Shown here one piece after another: positions 26,876 through 36,287 of a stretch of DNA of 64,000 nucleotides. Positions within the stretch are counted from its first letter, which is position 1. The number at the start of each line of letters is the position of its first letter. The position numbers and the translations under genes were made by a program. The stretch is from positions 401,509-465,508 of the forward strand of contig NZ_FZOQ01000001.1 in NCBI RefSeq assembly GCF_900188175.1, written 5' to 3'. The notes under the pieces are model-generated. The model was given only the letters and a program-made list of their open reading frames with translations. It was not told the origin of the DNA and made no database searches. The DNA is from Pontibacter ummariensis (GTDB lineage: Bacteria > Bacteroidota > Bacteroidia > Cytophagales > Hymenobacteraceae).

Positions 26876-27385
26876 TTAAAAGCTGTAGCCCACACTGAAG
26901 CCGAACCGGGGGATCAGGGGAGTACCCGGTGTTCTGCCGGTATTGCTCTCTGGCGAGATGAAAGGGGTAAGGGCTACCCGCACTAACAGGCCTCCCTCCG
27001 GCTTCTGATAGCGAAACCCTATTCTTCCAAAGTACATGTTTCGTAACAGGTCAACATCATCGGTAAAACGGCGGGTATAGCCCAAGCCAAACTCGAAGTG
27101 TTTTCTCTCTCGTCCCAACAAGGCGATAGCTTCCACCGGCACTATAGGATACACGCCGGTGTCGTCTTCCAGAATGAACAAGTTGGTACCTATCCCTGCG
27201 CGTAGCCCCGCTTTCAGTAGCCCTTGTTGATAAAGAATGCGCTCGTAGTTGATGGAGTAGGTGTCGCTGTTGCCTGCTACCTCTAAATACACGGCATTTT
27301 CAGTGCTGAAGCCCTGGGCGAACAGTTGAAAAGGGAGTAGCAGCACCAGAAGAAAGAAAAGGCGATAAAGCTTTTTGTACAGCAT
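26876..27385 (-). CDS. Outer-membrane beta-barrel-like protein
   Basis: The signal peptide (MLYKKLYRLFFLLVLLLPFQLFAQ) is followed by about 145 residues of alternating hydrophobic sequence (YLEVAGNSDTYSINYERIL, KHFEFGLGYTRRF, IGFRYQKPEGGLLVRVALTPF). The protein ends in Phe (FGFSVGYSF), the usual C-terminal signal of outer-membrane barrels. It is predicted to be a small barrel of about eight strands, unassigned in function. Confidence 0.65.
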   Translation of the reverse strand: MLYKKLYRLFFLLVLLLPFQLFAQGFSTENAVYLEVAGNSDTYSINYERILYQQGLLKAGLRAGIGTNLFILEDDTGVYPIVPVEAIALLGRERKHFEFGLGYTRRFTDDVDLLRNMYFGRIGFRYQKPEGGLLVRVALTPFISPESNTGRTPGTPLIPRFGFSVGYSF

Positions 27386-27469
27386 GTTGGGGTTGGTACG
27401 TAAGACACTTGTTCAATTAAATCAGCTACTGCTTACGTAATATAAGAATAAGTATATAGTATAAACAGA

Positions 27470-27503
27470 AAAATCCTGCCAGAGGCGGTACTGGCAGGAT
27501 TTT
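27470..27503. terminator. Intrinsic terminator of the ABC exporter gene
   Basis: A 13-bp perfect stem (27470-27482 with 27491-27503) has an 8-base loop and T-rich exits on both sides. It lies 20 bases beyond the stop of the minus-strand ABC gene. Confidence 0.9.
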
Positions 27504-27522
27504 CTTCTCTTATATGCTGTCT

Positions 27523-29340
27523 TTAAGTCAGCTCAAACTGTAGCTTCAGCAGGTTGGCATAAATTCCCTCCGGGTTTAACGAGAGCATGTCGTGGGAGCC
27601 TGCCTCCACAATTTCCCCGCCGTCGATCACCAGGATCTTGTCTACTTTTCGGATCGTAGCCAGGCGGTGGGCAATTACGATGGTGGTACGGCCCTTCATC
27701 AGCTCGTCCATGGCCTGCTGTACCAACTGCTCTGATTCGGAGTCGAGGGCACTGGTGGCCTCATCCAGGATCAGGATCGCTGGGTTCTTCAGGATGGCAC
27801 GGGCAATGGCGATGCGCTGGCGCTGGCCTCCGGATAGCTTAATACCCCGCTCACCCACGAGCGTGTCGAGCCCCTCAGGGAAGGAAGTGATAAAGTTATA
27901 GGCATTCGCTTTCTTTGCCGCTTCTATCACTTCGGCTTCAGTGGCATCCGGGCGGCCATAGGCGATGTTCTCCCGGATAGAGCCGCCAAAAAGCAGCACT
28001 TCCTGCGGCACAATCCCAATGTTCCCGCGAAGTGTGCTCAGGTTCATTTCCCGGATGTCAGTTCCGTCTACGACAATGCTGCCACTTGCCACCTCGTAAA
28101 AGCGCATCAGGAGCTGCACTATGGTTGACTTGCCTGCGCCGCTTGGGCCCACCAGGGCGATCTTTTCGCCGGCTCTTACAGTAAAGTTAATATCGCGCAG
28201 CACTTGCAGGTCTGGGCGGGTAGGGTAGGAGAAAGCCACCTGACGGTAGGCAATGTCTCCGTGTACCTTGGGTACCCTCGTTCCTGCCGTGGTTTCTTTG
28301 GCAGATGGTTCTTCCGGCTCCTGTAAAATCTCCAGGATACGCTCCGTGGCTCCCAAAGAGGCTTGCACTTTGCCGTACAGTTCTCCCAGGCCCCCTACCG
28401 AGGCACCGATAAAGACGGTGTACAGCACAAAGGAGATAAGGCCTCCCGGTTCAATATCACCGTTCGCTACCAGGGTAGCACCGTACCAGATCACGAGGAT
28501 GATGCCGCCGAACAGGCCGATGATAATAAAGGTGATAAAGGCACCCCGGTAGTAGGCGGCAGACAGGGCTGTGCGTACGGCTTTGCTCAGGGTAGTCTTG
28601 TACCGGGCCACCTCAAAGAGCTCGTTGGTGAAAGCCTTCACCGTATGGATCGCCTGTAAGGTTTCTTCTACAATAATGTTTGTGTTGGCCAGTTCATCCT
28701 GTGTCTTTTTAGACAAGCCCTTGATCTTGCGTCCAAACACCAGGGCCAGCGCAACCAACACCGGAAAGGTGGCCAGCATGAACAGTGATAGCTTGATGGA
28801 GGTCCACATGATCACAGCGATGCCAACCAGCAGGGTCGTTACCTGCCGGAACAGCTCTGCCAGTGTAATGGACATGGCGTCCTGTACCTGCGCCACATCT
28901 GTGGTAATACGGCTGGTAACCTCGCCCACGCGTCTTTTCTCGAAGAAGGAGACAGGCAGTTGCATAAACTTGCTGTACAGGTCGCGCCGGATATCGGCTA
29001 CGGCGTTCTCGCTGACCTGCGCAAAAAAGTACACCCTGAAGAAGGAGAAAATACCCTGCAGCAGGATCACAGCAAAAAGCCCGATGGCGATCATGTTAAT
29101 ATCTTCCAGTAGCCCGTCAGCATTGCCTGTAGAGGAATCAAAGAGCTCCCCCACCAAGTAAGGGAAGGCCATGAAGGTGAGGCTGGAGAAGACCAGGAAT
29201 ATTAAGCCTGCTATAAACTTATACTTGTAGGGGAGGACGTAGCTAAAGACCTTGAGGCCGCGGCGAAAGCTTTCCTTACTGATTTTCTTCCTGCCTTCTT
29301 TTTCCTGCTCTCCGCTTAGCCCAAATCCGCGTTTTGCCAT
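27523..29340 (-). CDS. ABC transporter, fused permease and ATPase (MsbA/multidrug type)
   Basis: This 605-residue half-exporter probably works as a homodimer in the inner membrane. Residues 35-330 hold six membrane segments with the family's coupling-helix pattern (FFEKRRVGEVTSRITTDV). The ATPase domain (about 365-600) has Walker A GPSGAGKST near residue 397, the signature LSGGQRQR near 501, Walker B AILILDEATSALD and the switch AHR. The cargo could be lipid, drug or peptide; it cannot be told from sequence. A possible promoter -7 (TACCTTTG on the minus strand at 29464-29471) lies 124 bases upstream. Confidence 0.93.
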   Translation of the reverse strand: MAKRGFGLSGEQEKEGRKKISKESFRRGLKVFSYVLPYKYKFIAGLIFLVFSSLTFMAFPYLVGELFDSSTGNADGLLEDINMIAIGLFAVILLQGIFSFFRVYFFAQVSENAVADIRRDLYSKFMQLPVSFFEKRRVGEVTSRITTDVAQVQDAMSITLAELFRQVTTLLVGIAVIMWTSIKLSLFMLATFPVLVALALVFGRKIKGLSKKTQDELANTNIIVEETLQAIHTVKAFTNELFEVARYKTTLSKAVRTALSAAYYRGAFITFIIIGLFGGIILVIWYGATLVANGDIEPGGLISFVLYTVFIGASVGGLGELYGKVQASLGATERILEILQEPEEPSAKETTAGTRVPKVHGDIAYRQVAFSYPTRPDLQVLRDINFTVRAGEKIALVGPSGAGKSTIVQLLMRFYEVASGSIVVDGTDIREMNLSTLRGNIGIVPQEVLLFGGSIRENIAYGRPDATEAEVIEAAKKANAYNFITSFPEGLDTLVGERGIKLSGGQRQRIAIARAILKNPAILILDEATSALDSESEQLVQQAMDELMKGRTTIVIAHRLATIRKVDKILVIDGGEIVEAGSHDMLSLNPEGIYANLLKLQFELT

Positions 29341-29551
29341 TAATGAAATATTCTTGTCTGTTGTTTTCGGGCAGCTTTTGCATTTCCGATGCTCTTGCTG
29401 CTAGCGTGCTGTGGCTATAACAGTATTTCTCTCTTAATGATGCCACAGCCATGCAAAATCTTACAAAGGTAAAGAATCCGGAGGATAAAATGCTTAAGAC
29501 CCACGGAGATGTTGCTGGGAGCAGGCGTGTTTTAAATCCAATGGCAGTAAG

Positions 29552-31030
29552 TTAGACCTGCACCTCTTTCTGGGCCAGTTCCAGTTGGTCTATTCTACCG
29601 GAAGAAAGAGCCATTAAACCGGTGAATGTCAGAAAGCCGTTTAGGATGAGCACTTCAAAGCCAAACTCATAACCCCAGAACCAGTCGGCGGAATTGTAGC
29701 TGATGATGTAGGTGAGGATGGGGGCCACCACGCAAACTGCCGGCACAAAGCGGTCGCGGACAGCGCGTTTGGTATACAAGCCGAAGGCATAAAGGCCAAG
29801 CAAGGGGCCATAGGTATAGCCTGCCACCACGAACACCGCTGTGATCACGTTCTGGTTATTCAAAACATCAAAGGCAATGATTACCAGTACCATCACTACC
29901 GAAATGCAGAAGTGCACGATGTAGCGCATGCGGACCCGCTCATGTTCACTTTTGTGCTTGAAATCGAGAAAGTCCACGCAAAAAGAAGTGGTAAGGGCGG
30001 TGAGGGCCGAGTCGGCAGAGGCGTAGGTAATGGCGATGATGCCCAGGATGAACACAATGCCCACTACCTGCGGAAAGTAACCAAGTGCCAGGAAAGGGAA
30101 CACATCGTCACCTTTCTCGGGTAGGGTAATGCCTTTGGCCCCGGCATAAATGTAAAGCAAAGCGCCAAGCGACAGGAACAGGATGTTGACAAACACGAGG
30201 ATGATGCTGAACCAGAACATGTTTTTCTGGGCTTCGCCGATGTTTTTACAGCTTAGGTTCTTCTGCATCATGTCCTGGTCCAGGCCGGTCATCACAATTG
30301 CGATAAAGGCCCCGGAGAGGAACTGCTTCAGAAAGTACTTGTCGTCCCGCACGTCCCAATAAAACACTTTTGAATAGTCACTGGCCTTAATGGTCTCCAC
30401 CATGCCCTGAAAGCCAACATTCAACTCGTCTGAAATAAGCCAAATGCTGGTAATAACCGCCAACAGCATGGCTGTTGTCTGAAACGTGTCGGTCCAGATA
30501 ATGGTCTTCATGCCTCCCCGGAAAGTGTACACCCAAATAAGCAGGATGGTGATGATGACAGAAACTGCAAAGGGGATGCCCAGGTCGTTAAAGACAGCCA
30601 GTTGCAGTACCCCTGCTACCAGGAACAGGCGGATGGAGGCTCCCAGGGTGCGGGAGAGTAGGAAAAAGGCCGCTCCGGTTTTGTAGGACCAGTAGCCAAA
30701 GCGCTGTTCCAGGTACGTGTAAATGGAGACGAGGTTAAGCCGGTAATAGAGCGGCATCAGCACTGTGGCGATCACAAAGTAGCCCACCAGATAGCCCAGC
30801 ACCACCTGCAGGTACGAGAACTGCGCTTTCTCCACCATGCCGGGTATCGACACAAAGGTAACGCCCGACAGCGAGGTGCCGATCATACCAAAGGCCACCA
30901 CATACCAGGGAGACTGCCGGTTGGCCAGGAAGAACGTTTCCGAGTCCGTGTTCCTGCTGGTGAGGTAAGAGATGAAGATAAGGATGCAGAAGTAACCTAC
31001 TATCAGACCTATGATTAGGGTAGAAGACAT
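29552..31030 (-). CDS. Sodium:solute symporter (SSS family), second copy
   Basis: This 492-residue protein has about 13 membrane spans. SSS patterns include SPWYVVAFGMIGTSLSGVTFVSIPGMV (first sodium-site region), TFRGGMKTIIWTDTFQ, GLDQDMMQKNLSC and ASADSALTALTTSFCVDF. It differs from the symporter at 23070: it has no coiled insertion and no small partner gene. The substrate is unknown. It is monocistronic. Confidence 0.92.
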   Translation of the reverse strand: MSSTLIIGLIVGYFCILIFISYLTSRNTDSETFFLANRQSPWYVVAFGMIGTSLSGVTFVSIPGMVEKAQFSYLQVVLGYLVGYFVIATVLMPLYYRLNLVSIYTYLEQRFGYWSYKTGAAFFLLSRTLGASIRLFLVAGVLQLAVFNDLGIPFAVSVIITILLIWVYTFRGGMKTIIWTDTFQTTAMLLAVITSIWLISDELNVGFQGMVETIKASDYSKVFYWDVRDDKYFLKQFLSGAFIAIVMTGLDQDMMQKNLSCKNIGEAQKNMFWFSIILVFVNILFLSLGALLYIYAGAKGITLPEKGDDVFPFLALGYFPQVVGIVFILGIIAITYASADSALTALTTSFCVDFLDFKHKSEHERVRMRYIVHFCISVVMVLVIIAFDVLNNQNVITAVFVVAGYTYGPLLGLYAFGLYTKRAVRDRFVPAVCVVAPILTYIISYNSADWFWGYEFGFEVLILNGFLTFTGLMALSSGRIDQLELAQKEVQV

Positions 31031-31069
31031 AATGTGCAGTTTGTGAACTTAAGGCTTAAGCCGGGACCA

Positions 31070-31077
31070 CAAATATA
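31070..31077 (-). promoter_or_regulatory. Possible -7 element for the second symporter
   Basis: On the minus strand this reads TATATTTG, 39 bases upstream of the ATG at 31030. No clear -33 partner is visible. Confidence 0.4.
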
Positions 31078-31114
31078 GCAAATTATGGGGCCACACACCC
31101 GTTCCGGAAAAGGG

Positions 31115-32119
31115 CTACAGCAGTATAGGTTCCCCGATGGCAGGGAACTTCAGGCCTTGCAGCATGCCGCCGGCTGCTATCTGCTCCAGCAGGCGAACGG
31201 GTTCACCCGGTGGCTCGTCCGATAAATCGAAGGTACCATAGTGCATGGGGATAAAGGTGCCGCCGCGGAGCAGGTTATACGCTTTTACGGCCTCATGCGG
31301 GTCCATGTGGCTCCTGTGCATAAGAAAGGCAGGCTTGTAAGCCCCTACCGGCATGATGCAGACATCCATCGGCCCGAACAGTTCCTCTATTTCCTCAAAA
31401 TGAGGACCTATGGCAGTATCTCCCGCAAAGTAGAGGGTCAGGTTCGGAGTCTTTAGCACAAAGCTTCCCCACAGGATCTTGTTCATGTCAAAGGGGCCCC
31501 TGCGGTGCCAGTGGCGGGCGGGCATGTAATACACCTCAACCTGCTCCGGAACGAGGTCAAACTTCTGGAACCATCCGGCCTCCTGGTAAGGCAGATGCTT
31601 ATTGATACTTCTCAGGATCCTGCCTGCTCGTAAGGGAGCCAGCGCTTTGACCTGCGGATTATTTTGGAATATTGTTTGGACAGACTTTTTATCCAGGTGG
31701 TCGCGGTGTGCATGGGAGAGCAGCAGAAAGTCAATGTTTCGAAGCGCTTCCGGCTCACAGGGCAGGCTTACCCGGCGTTTGATCATGGGCAGGTCGTACA
31801 GAACCGGGTCTGTCAGAAAAGTAACGCCGCCTAACCGGATAAGAAAGCTGGCATGCCCCAGCCACACTACCATGTCTAGGTCAGAACCGATAAAGGCCGA
31901 ATCCTTTTTTACCGGCGGTGTGTAATCGTCGTGCTTCTTCTGCTCGCGCTGCGGGTTGGGCGTCAGCTGCCAACGCAGCACCTTACTAAGGGGTGGATTA
32001 TACAACTCATCGCCATTGGCAAAGCGGCCATTTATGGTTTTGTTGCCCCGGTAGTCCTGCTTGATGGTTTCTAGGCGATCATTCTTTATATGACGTATCT
32101 GCTGGTTGTCTTGCTCCAA
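31115..32119 (-). CDS. MBL-fold metal-dependent hydrolase (NAPE-PLD/UlaG-like)
   Basis: This 334-residue soluble protein has the metallo-beta-lactamase fold. WLGHASFLIRLGGVTFLTDPVL opens the domain. The metal ligands are in H136-A-H138-R-D140-H141, with later ligands in MPARHWHRRG, FAGDTAIG and PMHYGTFDLS. The order and sequence resemble N-acyl-phosphatidylethanolamine phospholipase D-like and UlaG-like bacterial hydrolases. The substrate could be a phospholipid or a lactone; this is not resolved. Confidence 0.88.
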   Translation of the reverse strand: MEQDNQQIRHIKNDRLETIKQDYRGNKTINGRFANGDELYNPPLSKVLRWQLTPNPQREQKKHDDYTPPVKKDSAFIGSDLDMVVWLGHASFLIRLGGVTFLTDPVLYDLPMIKRRVSLPCEPEALRNIDFLLLSHAHRDHLDKKSVQTIFQNNPQVKALAPLRAGRILRSINKHLPYQEAGWFQKFDLVPEQVEVYYMPARHWHRRGPFDMNKILWGSFVLKTPNLTLYFAGDTAIGPHFEEIEELFGPMDVCIMPVGAYKPAFLMHRSHMDPHEAVKAYNLLRGGTFIPMHYGTFDLSDEPPGEPVRLLEQIAAGGMLQGLKFPAIGEPILL

Positions 32120-32220
32120 TGCTTTCTTTGTTTGATGCTGCTATTATAACCCCTATTATACTTGTAAGGTTAACAAGATTGTTATGCAAGCCTAATTAAC
32201 AAGACCAAAAGCACAAAAAA

Positions 32221-32249
32221 AACGCTTCTCCGTTTAGGGAAGAAGCGTT
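32221..32249 (-). terminator. Intrinsic terminator of the beta-barrel protein gene
   Basis: A 9-bp stem (32221-32229 with 32241-32249) is followed on the minus strand by TTTTTTGTGC. Confidence 0.87.
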
Positions 32250-32268
32250 CTCAGTATCTATCGTTTGC

Positions 32269-32943
32269 CTAGTACCAGAGGCTGCCTGGGCCGTAACTGC
32301 CAAATCCAGGATTGTAAAAAGGACTTGCGAAGGGAGAAGCGCCTTCTGAGTAGCGTACCCCGCCTGTTACCGAGAAATTCTCAGTGATCTTATACGTCGC
32401 CCTGAAGTCGGCACCAAAGCGGCCCGGGCTGTACAGGTTATAGCCCAGGTTCTGTGTAGGCATATTGGAGAAGTCTTTCCAGATGTTGCCGCTCAGGATC
32501 AGCCTGTCGCTTGCCAGGTAGTCCACGCCAACGCTGGCCAGATAGTGGCTACCGCCGTTGTTACGGTAAAGTACAGTGGTGCCCTCCGGTGAAGTCACCG
32601 AGGTGTTGTAGTTCGACACGTTCATGTAAGTCAGGCTGGCATTTACCCGGAACCGGTTATTTACCTGGTAGCGCACAGACGGCTCTACATAGGTCGCGTT
32701 TCCGAAGCCATTGCTGAAGCTGGCACCCATTGAAAGGTTATAGCTCAGTTTTGGGCCTGCCCAGGAAGGCTTTTCCTTTGCTGTTGCTTCTGCCTCAGGT
32801 GCTGTCGCCATCACGGAAGCAGGGCTTGCCGAAATGGCTGGCACAGGGGCTGCATCCAGGCTGGGCTTTGTGTCCTGTGCCACGGCCTGGCCTGTGGACC
32901 AAAGCAGACTGACTGCTAGTATTGTTCTAAAGATGTTTTTCAC
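32269..32943 (-). CDS. Exported outer-membrane beta-barrel-like protein
   Basis: The signal peptide (MKNIFRTILAVSLLWSTGQAVAQ) is followed by a short Ala/Pro-rich linker (24-65). Amphipathic strands then follow (LSYNLSMGASFSNGF, VEPSVRYQVNNRFRVNASLTYMNVS, YLASVGVDYLASDRLILSGNIW, FGADFRATYKITENFSVTGGVRYS). The sequence ends YGPGSLWY, not the usual terminal Phe. It is probably a small outer-membrane barrel of unknown role, and is monocistronic. Confidence 0.65.
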   Translation of the reverse strand: MKNIFRTILAVSLLWSTGQAVAQDTKPSLDAAPVPAISASPASVMATAPEAEATAKEKPSWAGPKLSYNLSMGASFSNGFGNATYVEPSVRYQVNNRFRVNASLTYMNVSNYNTSVTSPEGTTVLYRNNGGSHYLASVGVDYLASDRLILSGNIWKDFSNMPTQNLGYNLYSPGRFGADFRATYKITENFSVTGGVRYSEGASPFASPFYNPGFGSYGPGSLWY

Positions 32944-33060
32944 GTGAAATGGCTGTTGTGTGTCGCTTTAACTAAGTTACGTGTAACCTTGTTCAAAAGC
33001 AACAGATTGTCTGTTATCTACTCTGCAGAACGTACTTTTAGGCACATTGTTGTCTGTACC

Positions 33061-34896
33061 TTAGATGACAGCCTTGGAACCCAGCCAGGCCTGGCGGTAA
33101 CGCTCCATCTCGGGGGTGAGCTGCTTTCCGATGCTCTCATAGGGCACCACCTCCAAGGTCGGCACTTCATCCAGTACAATGGTCGCCTCACGGGTTTCCC
33201 CGAGTCGATTAAAGGTAATGGGCAGGCTATCGCCCGGCTTATGGGCACGCAGTACTTTCTTCAGGTCTTTCTCTGTCCGGATCTTCTGCCCATCCAGGGT
33301 TAGGATAATATCGGTGCGGTCGAGGCCGGCTTCGTATGCGGCAGAGTTAACCAGGGTGCCCGATGCAAGTGCAGCCCCTTCTTTCCCGAAGTTCAGGGCT
33401 ACCATGCCAATCGTAGCCTCTCCTGGCTTGGCCTTACGAAGCTCTAAGCCCGCCTTGGCTAGCAATGGGGCAAAATCCGGTAACTGGGAGCCATAAATGC
33501 TGTTACGAAAGAAGGAGGATGCCCAGGTTTTGTCGCCGGATACCTCCGCCAGGGTTTCCTCCAGGTCAGCGAGGGTATAGGGTTTTTCCGGAGCACCGTA
33601 CTTGCGCCAGAGCGCCTGCATGTAGTCGTCCAGCGTTTTGTCGTACTGCTGGCGCAGGATCATATCCAGTGCCAGACCGGTCATGCTACCATAGGTGTAG
33701 TAGGAGACAAAGGTATTGTGGCGGTTTACAGGGTCTACGGAACGGGCAGCATCCACAAAGGGCGCCTGCATGCTCATTTCTGCCAGGCTGTGGTACTGGC
33801 GACCAGGTGAGAGCAGTACGTAGTTCAGGTCTCCGGCGAGGTCGGAAGCGTACTTCTTGATGTCGAAAATACCGCTGCGGGCCATGGTCATGTCGCCATA
33901 GTAGCTGGTGAAGCCTTCTGCCAGCCACAGGGCATCCGACATGTTGGCCTCCTGAAAGTTAAAGGGCTCCAGGGCTTTCGGGCGGATGCGCTCTACGTTC
34001 CAGGCGTGAAACTTCTCGTGCGACACGGTGTTGAGCAGGCTGCTCATGGCGGCAGACAACGGCCGGGAGCTCGTGAGGATAGTAGAGTTACGGTGCTCCA
34101 TCCCGTCACCCACGGCTTGCGGCATGTAGCAGGCAACAAAAGTATAACGGCCGAAGTCGTAGTCTGGCAACTGACCGTATACGGCACGCTGTTCTGCCAC
34201 TATCTTTTTAGTCTTGGCCACATACTCCTGAAACTGAGCGTCGGTGCCTGGGTGGTGCATCGCCACCTGGATGGTTTTGGTCTTGCCATTCTCGTTTACC
34301 GTCCATTCTGCCAGATCGAAGTCGCTCAGCTCCGTGGGACTGTCCATCAGGTACTGGAAGTTGGGGGCGTAGTAGGTATTTCCCTGCTCTTTCTTTAACT
34401 GTGTCGCTACTTTCCAGTTCTTCCCTTCCGGTATCTGAAAAGTCACGTACGCAGGTGCCTTTTCAAAGCCCTTGGCATACATCAGGGTGGCAGGCATGTT
34501 CAGGTGGGCGTGTGTTTCGTCCACCCCGGCATAAGTGCCATCCGGATGATCGGCAAACAGGGTATAGCTGATATTCACCGTGCCGTTATGGTCGATCACG
34601 TCCCACTCACTGGTATTGGGGCGGAAGATCTGCAGGGGCTTTCCTTGCGCATCGGTGGCCCGCACATTGTACACGTTTTTGGCAAACTCGTGTATGGCAT
34701 AGCGGCCAGGGGAGGTGCGGGGCATGAGTACCTTTAGGGTGTCAGAGGTGACATCAGAGAAGGTGGCTTGTATCTCTGCCTCGTGGTGCACTGCGTTCGG
34801 GAACGACAATCTGTAGCCTACCTTTTGCTGGGCTAAAACCGGCTGGCTCACCAGGGCTACTGCAAGGCCTAACAGGCTGTATAGGGTATGTTTCAT
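33061..34896 (-). CDS. M61 family metallopeptidase with PDZ domain
   Basis: This 611-residue exported protease has a signal peptide (MKHTLYSLLGLAVALVSQPVLAQ). The zinc motif is H293-E294-K-F-H297 followed by AWNVERIRP, and the third ligand is E327 in LAEGFTSYYGD, which is the M61 glycyl-aminopeptidase pattern. The N-terminal domain (25-230) is beta-rich. A C-terminal PDZ domain spans about residues 485-590 (GTLVNSAAYEAGLDRTDIIL, then KPGDSLPITF). It acts in the periplasm, probably removing Gly or Ala from peptides. It is monocistronic. Confidence 0.92.
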   Translation of the reverse strand: MKHTLYSLLGLAVALVSQPVLAQQKVGYRLSFPNAVHHEAEIQATFSDVTSDTLKVLMPRTSPGRYAIHEFAKNVYNVRATDAQGKPLQIFRPNTSEWDVIDHNGTVNISYTLFADHPDGTYAGVDETHAHLNMPATLMYAKGFEKAPAYVTFQIPEGKNWKVATQLKKEQGNTYYAPNFQYLMDSPTELSDFDLAEWTVNENGKTKTIQVAMHHPGTDAQFQEYVAKTKKIVAEQRAVYGQLPDYDFGRYTFVACYMPQAVGDGMEHRNSTILTSSRPLSAAMSSLLNTVSHEKFHAWNVERIRPKALEPFNFQEANMSDALWLAEGFTSYYGDMTMARSGIFDIKKYASDLAGDLNYVLLSPGRQYHSLAEMSMQAPFVDAARSVDPVNRHNTFVSYYTYGSMTGLALDMILRQQYDKTLDDYMQALWRKYGAPEKPYTLADLEETLAEVSGDKTWASSFFRNSIYGSQLPDFAPLLAKAGLELRKAKPGEATIGMVALNFGKEGAALASGTLVNSAAYEAGLDRTDIILTLDGQKIRTEKDLKKVLRAHKPGDSLPITFNRLGETREATIVLDEVPTLEVVPYESIGKQLTPEMERYRQAWLGSKAVI

Positions 34897-35032
34897 TCGT
34901 AATGATTCAGGAGTTTATAGTTCAACCTTTAAATATAGCACTTGTCTTGCTGAGGAGCAATTAGCTGGGGGAGCCCCTGTGCAGCAGGTTTGCTGCCAAT
35001 ATAGTGCCAGCAGGTAACAGCGGAGGACAAAG

Positions 35033-35695
35033 CTAAGCCGCCAGTTCTCTGGAGAAAACCTTGGCCTGGATCATGCCCTTGAAAAAGGCAAAGCTTTGCT
35101 TCTCCTGAAAGCCCAGGGCCTTGAAGTGGGTGGAATAGTCCGGCAGCTCACTGGCTTTGACATTACTCAACGCTCCGAAGAAGGTGTACATACCCCAGAT
35201 GAGGAACTGCTGCCAGGTGGGAGGAGGCTGTTTGAGTGGCCAGAAGTCTGCGAAGAGCCAGAGGCCATGGGGAGGCAGGGCGTTCGCCAGGGTAGCCATT
35301 AAACGATGCAGTCGCCGGGGCGGAAACAGGTCCAGCAGAAAAGGAGTGATGATGGCATCGAACTGCTCCTGCGGCTGCAGGGCTTGCTCTGTGCCAATGC
35401 GGAAGGACACCTGACTTTGGTGGGAACCCCTGAACTGCCTATACCGCTGCTGCGCACGGCGCACCATGGCGGGGGCGGCATCCAAGTACAAGATGTCAAG
35501 TAGCTTTTGGGTGCGCAGGAGTTGCTCCAGTATCCAGCCGCTGCCCCCGCCGATAACTAATACCCGTCCTTGCGGTGGGAGGTAGGGGAGCAGGGCAAGC
35601 TGTACTTGCTCCAGGCTGTTGCCATACACCAGGCGGGCCAGCGGGTCATAAAAGAAGGCGACACGGTCGAAGCCGCTATCGGGTAGCGCAGGCAA
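35033..35695 (-). CDS. Class I SAM-dependent methyltransferase
   Basis: This 220-residue soluble protein has a motif I VLVIGGGSGWILEQLL and acidic YLDAAPAMVRRAQQRY, followed by FDAIITPFLLDLFPP and a helical C-terminus. The N-terminal FDRVAFFYDPLARLVYG is typical of ubiquinone/menaquinone-type methyltransferase relatives, but the substrate is unknown. It is a single gene 40 bases from the CinA-type gene on the same strand, so co-transcription is possible. Confidence 0.83.
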   Translation of the reverse strand: MPALPDSGFDRVAFFYDPLARLVYGNSLEQVQLALLPYLPPQGRVLVIGGGSGWILEQLLRTQKLLDILYLDAAPAMVRRAQQRYRQFRGSHQSQVSFRIGTEQALQPQEQFDAIITPFLLDLFPPRRLHRLMATLANALPPHGLWLFADFWPLKQPPPTWQQFLIWGMYTFFGALSNVKASELPDYSTHFKALGFQEKQSFAFFKGMIQAKVFSRELAA

Positions 35696-35735
35696 AGTAA
35701 AAGTAATTGGGTTGATGTTGCCGCTAAGTTACGGA

Positions 35736-36227
35736 TTACCGGACATAGTGCTGGTCCAGCATGCCGCGTAACTTCTGGAAGACATAGTCCACGAGCTGCT
35801 GCCGTACTTTGTCTGGCTCTCCTTCAAACACCTCCCGGAACTCTTCGGCCTTGCCATCATAGAGTATAGAAACGAACATGGTGCCAACCGGCTTTTGTGG
35901 CGTCTCAGAGGCTCCTTCGTTCGCCAGCCCTGTTGTAGCAACGCTGACACTCGCATCCAGCTGCTTTTTAAGGCCCATCACCATCTCGTTTGTTACCTGC
36001 TGCGACTCGGCCGTATACAGGTCCAGGGTTTCCTGCTTTACACCCAGGAGCTTCATTTTTACCTCCGGCTGGTAAGCCACAATGCTGCCCATAAACACAT
36101 CGCTGCTTCCCGTGGCCTTCACAAACTCCGAGGCCAGCATGCCTCCTGAAATACTCTCTGCAAATGCCACCGTCAGTCCCTTGTCTTTCAGGTCTAACAT
36201 CAGTTTCGTCAGCTCTTCCTGCTTCAT
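35736..36227 (-). CDS. CinA C-terminal family amidohydrolase (PncC-like)
   Basis: This 163-residue protein is the stand-alone CinA C-terminal domain, which deamidates nicotinamide mononucleotide in the pyridine nucleotide cycle. It shows the family pattern VAFAESISGGMLASEFVKATGSSDVFMGSIVAYQPEVKMKLLGV, with ESISGG in place of the usual ESCTGG. It then shows VATTGLANEGA..PQKPVGTMFV. The length fits PncC. The activity is inferred from the family. Confidence 0.88.
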   Translation of the reverse strand: MKQEELTKLMLDLKDKGLTVAFAESISGGMLASEFVKATGSSDVFMGSIVAYQPEVKMKLLGVKQETLDLYTAESQQVTNEMVMGLKKQLDASVSVATTGLANEGASETPQKPVGTMFVSILYDGKAEEFREVFEGEPDKVRQQLVDYVFQKLRGMLDQHYVR

Positions 36228-36287
36228 TGTTTTCTTTCGTTTTTAATTTAGGGCAGTGCTTCTCTTACTGTTTTTGCACTTGTGGGG